Assembly (NCBI RefSeq): GCF_904063055.1
Contig: NZ_CAJFCN010000001.1
Coordinates: forward strand, 868,001-932,000
Length of the DNA: 64,000 nt
Direction of reading: 5' to 3'
Source: Pseudomonas paracarnis
GTDB taxonomy: Bacteria > Pseudomonadota > Gammaproteobacteria > Pseudomonadales > Pseudomonadaceae
Below the pieces are notes generated by a model. That model was not told the DNA's origin. It saw only the letters and a program-made list of their open reading frames with translations, and searched no databases. Each line of letters begins with the position of its first letter. Position 1 is the first letter of the stretch. This document shows positions 58,143 to 64,000 of this stretch, in pieces. A program made the position numbers and the translations under genes.

Positions 58143-59657
58143 ATGCACTCGCGCCACTTGAAATTGCTCGCCGCCGCTACCCTCACGGCCTGGTCGCTGA
58201 CCGCCGGCCTGGCACAGGCCGCCGGTGTGCTCACCATCGGCTGCCGTGAAGACAGCACCACCTTCGACCCGATCAAAAGCGCGCAAAACCGCGACACCTG
58301 GGTATTTGCCAACGTCTACGACACCCTGGTGCGCGTGGATAACCTGGGCACCAAAATGGAACCGGGCCTGGCCGAAAGCTGGGACATTTCCAAGGATGGC
58401 CTGACCTACACCTTCAAGCTGCGCGAGGCGAAGTTCTCTGACGGCTCGCCGATCACTGCCGCCGACGCCGCATTCAGCCTGCTGCGCATCCGCGACAACA
58501 AGGCCTCCTTGTGGAGCGACCCGTTCAGCCTGATCAACACCGCCACGGCCAGCGATGCCAAGACCCTGGTGGTCACCTTGAAAACCCCGGCGGTGGCCTT
58601 CCTCTCGCAACTGGCGTCGCCAACGGTGTCGATCCTGTCGGAAAAAGCCATGACCAAGATGGGCGAAGACGCCTACTCGGAAAACCCGGTGACCTCCGGC
58701 GCGTTTACCGTGGACGAGTGGCGCAAGGGCGACCGCGTGATCCTGAAGAAAAACCCGAATTTCTGGCAGGCCGGCAGCGTGAGCCTGGACGGCGTGGAAT
58801 GGGTGTCGGTGACCGATGACAACACGCGCATGCGCATGGTGCAGAACAACGAACTCGACACGGCGATCTTCGTGCCGTTCTCCCGGGTCGAAGAACTGAA
58901 AAAAGACCAGAACGTGGTGATCCACGCCGACCCGTCCACCCGTGAAGATCACCTGTTGATCAACCACGAGCACGGCTTGTTGGCCAAGCCGCAAGTGCGC
59001 CAGGCCCTGGACATGGCCATCGACAAGCAATCGCTGGTCAAAGCCGTCACTTACGGTCAAGGCACCGTGGCTTATTCCTACATTCCAAAGGGCTCGCTGT
59101 ACCACTACGCCAACAACCTGCAACGCCCGTACGACCCGGCCGAAGCCAAGAAGCTGCTGGCCGCTGCAGGTGCCCAGGATTTGAAGCTCAACTACGTGGT
59201 CAACGCCGGCAACGAGGCCGACGAGCAGATCGCGGTGATCATCAAAGACCAGCTGGCCAAGGTCGGTGTGACCGCCAACCTGCAAAAAGTCGACCCCACC
59301 CAAAGCTGGCAGATGCTGGTGGACGGTGAGTACGATATTTCGGTGATGTACTGGACCAACGACATCCTCGACCCCGACCAGAAAACCACCTTCGTGCTGG
59401 GCCACGATACCAACCAGAACTACATGACCCGCTACAAGAACGACCAGGTCAAGGCCTTGGTGGCGGCTGCGCGGATCGAGGCAGACCCGGCCAAGCGTGA
59501 GCAAATGTATGTGGAGTTGCAGAAACTGGCCAAACAGGATGTGAACTGGATTGACCTGTACTACAGCCCGTACATCAATATCTCACGCAAGAACGTAAGC
59601 AACTTCCTGCAGAACCCGTTGGGGCGCTTCACCCTTGAGGAAGTGGTCAAAAACTGA
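58143..59657 (+). CDS. Peptide ABC importer periplasmic binding protein (SBP_bac_5)
   Basis: The product is 504 aa from the ATG at 58143 (Shine-Dalgarno AAGGAG). It has a Sec signal peptide ending at about residue 26 (LTAGLAQA-AGVLTIG), then the family-5 solute-binding fold (REDSTTFDPIKSAQNRDTWVFANVYDTLVRVDNLGTKMEPGLAESWDISKDGLTYTFKLR...KFSDGSPITAADAAFS). It should capture the ligand in the periplasm. As the last gene of the importer operon, it defines specificity, which cannot be read from sequence. Confidence 0.93.
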   Translation: MHSRHLKLLAAATLTAWSLTAGLAQAAGVLTIGCREDSTTFDPIKSAQNRDTWVFANVYDTLVRVDNLGTKMEPGLAESWDISKDGLTYTFKLREAKFSDGSPITAADAAFSLLRIRDNKASLWSDPFSLINTATASDAKTLVVTLKTPAVAFLSQLASPTVSILSEKAMTKMGEDAYSENPVTSGAFTVDEWRKGDRVILKKNPNFWQAGSVSLDGVEWVSVTDDNTRMRMVQNNELDTAIFVPFSRVEELKKDQNVVIHADPSTREDHLLINHEHGLLAKPQVRQALDMAIDKQSLVKAVTYGQGTVAYSYIPKGSLYHYANNLQRPYDPAEAKKLLAAAGAQDLKLNYVVNAGNEADEQIAVIIKDQLAKVGVTANLQKVDPTQSWQMLVDGEYDISVMYWTNDILDPDQKTTFVLGHDTNQNYMTRYKNDQVKALVAAARIEADPAKREQMYVELQKLAKQDVNWIDLYYSPYINISRKNVSNFLQNPLGRFTLEEVVKN

Positions 59658-59682
59658 GTATTTGAGTACACCACAAAGCAAT

Positions 59683-59767
59683 GTGGAAGCTGGCTTGCCT
59701 GCGATACAGACACCTCGGTGCTTCAGTGACACCGCGGTGATGCTATCGCAGGCAAGCCAGCTCCCAC
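59683..59767. repeat. REP-type inverted pair
   Basis: GTGGAAGCTGGCTTGCCTGCGATA and TATCGCAGGCAAGCCAGCTCCCAC pair with one mismatch around a loop of about 37 bp. It separates the importer operon from the convergent yciK gene. Confidence 0.82.
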
Positions 59768-59791
59768 CTTTGTTTTGCGGTGTGTCAGGGC

Positions 59792-60532
59792 TTATTGCGC
59801 ATCGAAGGCCTGGCCGTTGATGCCCGCACTGTCCGGCCCCATCAGGTACAGGTACACCGGCATGATCTCTTCCGGCGCCGGCCTTTCCATCGGGTTTTCC
59901 CCTGGGTACGCCTGGGCGCGCATGCTGGTGCGGGTGCCGCCCGGGTTGATGCTGTTGGCGCGCACTGCGGCCACATCTTCCAGTTCATCGGCCAGGGTTT
60001 GCATCAGCCCCTCGGTGGCGAACTTGGACACGCCATAGGCACCCCAATAAGCACGGCCCTTGCGCCCGACGCTGCTGGAGGTGAATACCACCGACGCATC
60101 CTGGGACAGCTTGAGCAACGGCAGTAAAGTGCTGGTCAGCATGAACATCGCGTTGACGTTGACGTGCATCACCCGCATGAAGTTCTCGCCGGACAACTGC
60201 TCGATGGGCGTGCGCGGGCCGATGATCGAGGCGTTGTGCAACAAACCGTCGAGGTGGCCGAATGCCTTTTCGATCATCGCTGCCAGCTCATCGTATTGAT
60301 GGGGCAGGGCGGTCTCCAGGTTGAACGGGATCACCACCGGCTGTGGGTGGCCGGCGGCTTCGATCTCGTCATACACCTGGGCCAGGTTGGCTTCGGTCTT
60401 GCCCAGCAACAGCACGGTGGCGCCATGGGCGGCATAGGTCTTCGCCGCTGCCGCGCCAATCCCGCGACCGGCGCCGGTTACCAGGATGATCCGGCCTTTG
60501 AGCAGTTCTGGAGGGGCAGAGTAATCAAACAT
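59792..60532 (-). CDS. yciK: YciK-family SDR oxidoreductase
   Basis: The product is 246 aa from the ATG at 60532 (MFDYSAPPELLKGRIILVTGAGRGIGAAAAKTYAAHGATVLLLGKTE). It has the TGAGRGIG nucleotide motif and YxxxK catalytic pair in SSSVGRKGRAYWGAYGVSKFATEGLMQ, typical of YciK, an NADP-dependent short-chain dehydrogenase with unknown physiological substrate. The order yciK-mupP-ubiG-mtaD is the same as P. aeruginosa PA3173-PA3170. Confidence 0.92.
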   Translation of the reverse strand: MFDYSAPPELLKGRIILVTGAGRGIGAAAAKTYAAHGATVLLLGKTEANLAQVYDEIEAAGHPQPVVIPFNLETALPHQYDELAAMIEKAFGHLDGLLHNASIIGPRTPIEQLSGENFMRVMHVNVNAMFMLTSTLLPLLKLSQDASVVFTSSSVGRKGRAYWGAYGVSKFATEGLMQTLADELEDVAAVRANSINPGGTRTSMRAQAYPGENPMERPAPEEIMPVYLYLMGPDSAGINGQAFDAQ

Positions 60533-60587
60533 AAATAGCCTCGACAAATTTCAAGGTGATACAGCTCTCGAAGTGGAGTCCATATCC

Positions 60588-60677
60588 TGTGGGAGCTGGC
60601 TTGCCTGCGATGGCGGACGACCTGTCGCCAAATGTGCTGGCTGGCAAACCGCTATCGCAGGCAAGCCAGCTCCCACA
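60588..60677. repeat. REP-type inverted pair between mupP and yciK
   Basis: TGTGGGAGCTGGCTTGCCTGCGATGGCGG and CCGCTATCGCAGGCAAGCCAGCTCCCACA pair with one mismatch. It lies between codirectional genes of a conserved block, where it may weaken read-through from mupP into yciK. Confidence 0.85.
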
Positions 60678-60690
60678 TTGCTTCGAACCA

Positions 60691-61362
60691 TCAGCAACTG
60701 CACAGGGCGTTATCCAGCACCTTGCGCAATTCCAGCGGGTGATCCACCACCACATCCGCGCCCCAGTGGCGGGGGTTGTCGTCCGGGTGGATATAGCCAT
60801 AAGTGACCGCCGCCGTGCGCGTACCAGCATCGCGGCCGGATTCGATGTCGCGCAGGTCATCGCCCACGAACAGCACGCTGGCCGGGTCCAGGTCGAGCAT
60901 CTTGCACGCCAGAATCATCGGCTCCGGGTCCGGCTTGCTGTTTTTCACGTGGTCCGGGCAGATCAGCACGGCCGAACGCTCGGCCAGGCCCAGCCGTTGC
61001 ATGATCGGTTCGGCAAAGCGCACCGGCTTGTTGGTGACCACACCCCAGATCAACTTGGCTTTCTCGATGTCTTCCAGCAGCTCGGCCATGCCGTCGAACA
61101 GCTTGCTGTGGACTGCGCAATCCTTGAGGTAACGCTCCAGGAATTCCTGGCGCAGTTCCTCAAAACCCGGCGACTCCGGGTCCATCGAGAAGGTCACCGC
61201 GACCATCGCCCGCGCACCACCGGAAATTTCATCGCGGATGTGCTGCGGGTTGATCGGCGCCAGGCCACGGTCGGCGCGCATGGCCTGGCAGATGGCGATA
61301 AAGTCCGGCGCGGTGTCCAGCAGGGTACCGTCCATGTCGAAGAGAACCGCTCGCAACTTCAC
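60691..61362 (-). CDS. mupP: N-acetylmuramic acid 6-phosphate phosphatase MupP
   Basis: The 223-aa HAD phosphatase has DMDGTLLD (Asp9, Asp11), [14 protein letters not shown] and [10 protein letters not shown] motifs. In pseudomonads the phosphatase encoded beside ubiG is MupP, which dephosphorylates MurNAc-6-phosphate in the cell-wall recycling route that bypasses de novo UDP-MurNAc synthesis and affects fosfomycin tolerance. It was often annotated as phosphoglycolate phosphatase. Gene order matches PA3172. Confidence 0.9.
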   Translation of the reverse strand: MKLRAVLFDMDGTLLDTAPDFIAICQAMRADRGLAPINPQHIRDEISGGARAMVAVTFSMDPESPGFEELRQEFLERYLKDCAVHSKLFDGMAELLEDIEKAKLIWGVVTNKPVRFAEPIMQRLGLAERSAVLICPDHVKNSKPDPEPMILACKMLDLDPASVLFVGDDLRDIESGRDAGTRTAAVTYGYIHPDDNPRHWGADVVVDHPLELRKVLDNALCSC

Positions 61363-61366
61363 AGGC

Positions 61367-62065
61367 TTACTCCTCGCGCAGGGTCTGGATCATGTAGTTG
61401 ACGTCAACATCGTTGGCCAGCTTGTAGTGCTTGGTCAGCGGGTTGTAGGTCAGGCCGATGATGTCCTTGACGGTCAGCCCGGCTTGGCGGCTCCACGCAC
61501 CCAGCTCGGAAGGGCGGATGAATTTCTTGAAATCATGGGTGCCGCGCGGCAGCAGCTTCATGATGTATTCAGCGCCGATGATCGCGAACAGGTAGGCCTT
61601 GGGGTTGCGGTTGATGGTGGAGAAGAACACCTGGCCGCCGGGCTTGACCATACGGAAGCACGCACGGATCACCGAGGACGGGTCTGGCACGTGTTCGAGC
61701 ATTTCCAGGCAGGTGACCACGTCGAACTGCTCGGGCATTTCCTCGGCCAGGGCTTCGGCAGTGATCTGGCGGTATTCCACGCTCACGCCAGATTCGAGCT
61801 GGTGCAACTGGGCCACGGCCAGCGGCGCTTCGCCCATGTCGATACCCATCACGGTGGCGCCGCGCTGGGCCATGGCTTCGCTGAGGATGCCGCCGCCGCA
61901 ACCGACGTCCAGCACTTTTTTGCCGGCCAGGTTGACGCGCTCGTCAATCCAGTTGACCCGCAGTGGGTTGATGTCGTGCAAGGGCTTGAATTCGCTCTCG
62001 CGGTCCCACCAGCGATGGGCAAGGGCTTCAAACTTGGCGATTTCGGCGTGGTCGACGTTGCTCAT
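61367..62065 (-). CDS. ubiG: 3-demethylubiquinone/2-octaprenylphenol O-methyltransferase UbiG
   Basis: The product is 232 aa from the ATG at 62065 ([40 protein letters not shown]). It has the SAM-binding [16 protein letters not shown] and [16 protein letters not shown], and ends with [24 protein letters not shown]. It performs both O-methylations of ubiquinone biosynthesis. It lies 4 bp upstream of mupP in the transcript and 64 bp after mtaD. Confidence 0.95.
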   Translation of the reverse strand: MSNVDHAEIAKFEALAHRWWDRESEFKPLHDINPLRVNWIDERVNLAGKKVLDVGCGGGILSEAMAQRGATVMGIDMGEAPLAVAQLHQLESGVSVEYRQITAEALAEEMPEQFDVVTCLEMLEHVPDPSSVIRACFRMVKPGGQVFFSTINRNPKAYLFAIIGAEYIMKLLPRGTHDFKKFIRPSELGAWSRQAGLTVKDIIGLTYNPLTKHYKLANDVDVNYMIQTLREE

Positions 62066-62129
62066 GGTGAATCCTCTGAATCTGATAAGTCGGTGTGTCG
62101 CGGCTGAACCCAAGGCTTCAGCCGCGTCG

Positions 62130-63461
62130 TTATTCGCTGTGCCCGCTGATGCGTTGGCCCCAGGCAATGGCCGTGGCGGTCAACTGTTGTTCATCCATGC
62201 GGGTCAATTGCCGGTCGTCGAGCAATGGCTTGCCGGCAACCCAAAGGTGTTTCACGCAATCGCGCCCGGTGGCATATATAAGCTGTGAGACCGGATCGTA
62301 GATCGGTTGTTGCGCCAGCCCGGAAAGATCAAAAGCGACGATGTCTGCCGCCTTGCCGACTTCCAGGGAGCCAATCTGGCTGTCCAGGCCCATCGCCCTG
62401 GCGCCGTTGAGTGTGGCCATGCGCAAGGCGCGGTGGGCATCCAGCGCAGTGGCCGAACCGGCCACGGCCTTGGCCAGCATCGCCGCCGTGCGGGTTTCGC
62501 CAAGCAGATCCAGGTCATTGTTGCTGGCGGCGCCGTCGGTGCCGATGGCCACGTTGACGCCAGCCTGCCACAAGCGCTCCACCGGGCAAAAGCCGCTGGC
62601 CAGTTTCAGGTTCGATTCCGGGCAGTGAATGACGCTGGTGTTGCTTTCTACCAGTAAAGCCAGGTCGTCTTCGCTGATTTGGGTCATGTGCACGGCCTGA
62701 AAGCGCGGGCCCAGCAAGCCAAGGCGAGCCAGGCGCGCCAATGGCCGCTCGCCGGTCTGCTCGATGGCTTGCTGCACTTCAAAGGCGGTTTCGTGAACGT
62801 GCATATGGATCGCGGCGTCCAGCTCTTCGGCGATCACCCGGATTTTTTCCAGGTTGGCATCGCACACGGTGTACGGGGCGTGGGGGCCGAAGGTGATTTT
62901 GATGCGCGGGTGGTGCTTGAGGTCGCCGAACAACTCGATACCCTGGCGGATCGCCTCGTCGGCACTGCTGGCGCCGGGGATCGGGAAGTCGAGGATCGGC
63001 AGCGCGATCTGCGCACGCATACCGCTGTTGTGCACGCAGTCACTGGCGACCTTGGGGTAGAAATACATGTCCGAGAAGCAGCTGATGCCGCCCTTGATCT
63101 GCTCGGCAATGGCCAGGTTGGTGCCGTCGCGCACGAACGCTTCATCGACCCACTTGGCTTCGGCGGGCCAGATGTGCTTTTCCAGCCAGGTCATCAGTGG
63201 CAAATCGTCGGCCAAGCCGCGGAACAGGGTCATGGCGGCATGGCCGTGGGCATTGACCAGGCCGGGGCTGAGCAGCATGCCGGGCAGTTCACGCACTTCT
63301 CGCGCCGCCAGCTTCAACGCCGCGTCCCGTGGCCCGATAAAGGCAATGCAGCCATCGCGGATACCCAGGCCGTGCTCCTTGAGCACCACGCCAGCGGGCT
63401 CGACGGGTACCAGCCAGGTCGGCAGCAGCAACAAGTCGAGCGGGGCGGCAGTGGAGGTCAT
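62130..63461 (-). CDS. mtaD: 5-methylthioadenosine/S-adenosylhomocysteine deaminase (TRZ/ATZ family)
   Basis: The 443-aa amidohydrolase has the metal-binding HGH (His72, His74) in [26 protein letters not shown], and [17 protein letters not shown]. Its place beside mtnA matches P. aeruginosa PA3170, where MTA is deaminated to methylthioinosine before phosphorolysis in methionine salvage. It is divergent from mtnA, with a 109-bp shared promoter region. Confidence 0.92.
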   Translation of the reverse strand: MTSTAAPLDLLLLPTWLVPVEPAGVVLKEHGLGIRDGCIAFIGPRDAALKLAAREVRELPGMLLSPGLVNAHGHAAMTLFRGLADDLPLMTWLEKHIWPAEAKWVDEAFVRDGTNLAIAEQIKGGISCFSDMYFYPKVASDCVHNSGMRAQIALPILDFPIPGASSADEAIRQGIELFGDLKHHPRIKITFGPHAPYTVCDANLEKIRVIAEELDAAIHMHVHETAFEVQQAIEQTGERPLARLARLGLLGPRFQAVHMTQISEDDLALLVESNTSVIHCPESNLKLASGFCPVERLWQAGVNVAIGTDGAASNNDLDLLGETRTAAMLAKAVAGSATALDAHRALRMATLNGARAMGLDSQIGSLEVGKAADIVAFDLSGLAQQPIYDPVSQLIYATGRDCVKHLWVAGKPLLDDRQLTRMDEQQLTATAIAWGQRISGHSE

Positions 63462-63570
63462 CGCAGGCTTCTTCCCAGGCAGCTATAAAAGAAGGGCGAA
63501 GTATACCCGAGCGTCCTGGCTGGCGGATCGCTATAATCGGCGGCTTTTGTTCATGAGTGCGGGGTAAGGG

Positions 63571-64000
63571 ATGCGCGACCGACTGTTGGCTGCAGACAAA
63601 GTGAAGGCCATCGAATGGCGTGATGGCGCGCTGCACCTGCTCGATCAGCGCGTTTTGCCGTCCCGGACGCACTGGGTGGCCTGCAGTACCGTTGAGTCGG
63701 TGGCCGACGCCATTCGCACCATGGTGGTGCGGGGCGCGCCGGCTATCGGCATCTGCGCCGCCTATGGCTTGGTCCTGGCCGCCCGCGAGCGTATCGCCGA
63801 GGGTGGTGACTGGCAGGCTGCATGGGAAGAAGACTACGGCTTGCTGGCCCATACCCGACCGACCGCATCGAACCTGTTCTGGGCCTTGCAGCGCATGCGC
63901 GACCGCCTCGATCACCTCAAGCAGCACGCCGACCCGCTGGTGGCGCTGGAAGCCGAAGCCGTCGCGATCCATGAGAGCGACCGGGAGGCCAATGTGGTCA
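63571..64000 (+). CDS. mtnA: S-methyl-5-thioribose-1-phosphate isomerase, 5' part
   Basis: The first 143 codons are visible; the gene continues beyond the window. The start at 63571 is preceded by [76 protein letters not shown] is the standard MtnA N-terminus with the VRGAPAIG motif. It isomerises methylthioribose-1-phosphate to methylthioribulose-1-phosphate in methionine salvage. Confidence 0.95.
   Translation, partial: MRDRLLAADKVKAIEWRDGALHLLDQRVLPSRTHWVACSTVESVADAIRTMVVRGAPAIGICAAYGLVLAARERIAEGGDWQAAWEEDYGLLAHTRPTASNLFWALQRMRDRLDHLKQHADPLVALEAEAVAIHESDREANVV

Overview
The window looks like a Pseudomonas fluorescens-group chromosome. The evidence is high-GC coding, dispersed REP-type palindromes built on GTGGGAGCTGGCTTGCC, a fabV-type enoyl reductase, a DUF6124-family gene, and the right-hand block mtnA / mtaD-ubiG-mupP-yciK, which matches P. 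aeruginosa PA3169-PA3173.

Region 1 (1 to about 28.3 kb or beyond) is a near-complete P2/phiCTX-like (Myoviridae-type) prophage whose left end lies outside the window. Leftward early genes (Cro-like, YmfL/CII-like, Ogr-like activator, two unknowns) face a rightward XRE repressor across an operator region. Late genes follow in P2 order on the minus strand: O-N-M-L-X, lysis block, R-S, V-W-J-I-H-fibre chaperone, FI-FII-E/E'-T-U-D. Terminase P and portal Q run the other way. I see a -1 frameshift site making E+E', and three TGT-N13-ACA dyads placed to serve all late operons through the Ogr-like activator. The lysis block holds two holin-like proteins, an N-acetylmuramidase, Rz/Rz1, and an unusual trio of overlapping unknown genes. 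A cos site resembling that of P2 lies at 28305-28323. No integrase or attachment site is visible.

Region 2 (25.4-31.2 kb) is cargo around the cos end. It holds a three-gene operon of two unknown proteins and a membrane-anchored alpha/beta hydrolase (a candidate phage-defence or conversion module), an AT-rich cluster of GTAAT/ATTAC motifs, an orphan membrane protein with a prohead-protease-like motif, an orphan ribbon-helix-helix antitoxin next to a wrecked ParE/RelE-like toxin, and a small conserved unknown gene.

Region 3 (31.4-51.5 kb) is chromosomal: a DUF6124 gene with a structured leader, a small lipoprotein, an MFS exporter, mqo with a signal peptide, an F420-reductase-like/LysR divergent pair, a WXXGXW lipoprotein, an AbrB/PIN toxin-antitoxin pair, ppnN, an Asp/Asn-hydroxylase-like membrane protein, fabV, a HAD hydrolase, a LysR/aminotransferase divergent pair, and a purine-uptake cluster (punR-punC, Tsx-like porin, NCS2 permease).

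Region 4 (51.5-59.7 kb) resembles the PipR plant-signal locus: two S33 proline-iminopeptidase-like hydrolases flank a LuxR solo, followed by a complete dipeptide-type ABC importer (two permeases, two ATPases, binding protein). A 22-bp AACCTA-N10-TAGGTT element precedes the second peptidase, and a related copy precedes the first.

Region 5 (59.8-64.0 kb) is housekeeping: yciK, mupP, ubiG, mtaD and the start of divergent mtnA.
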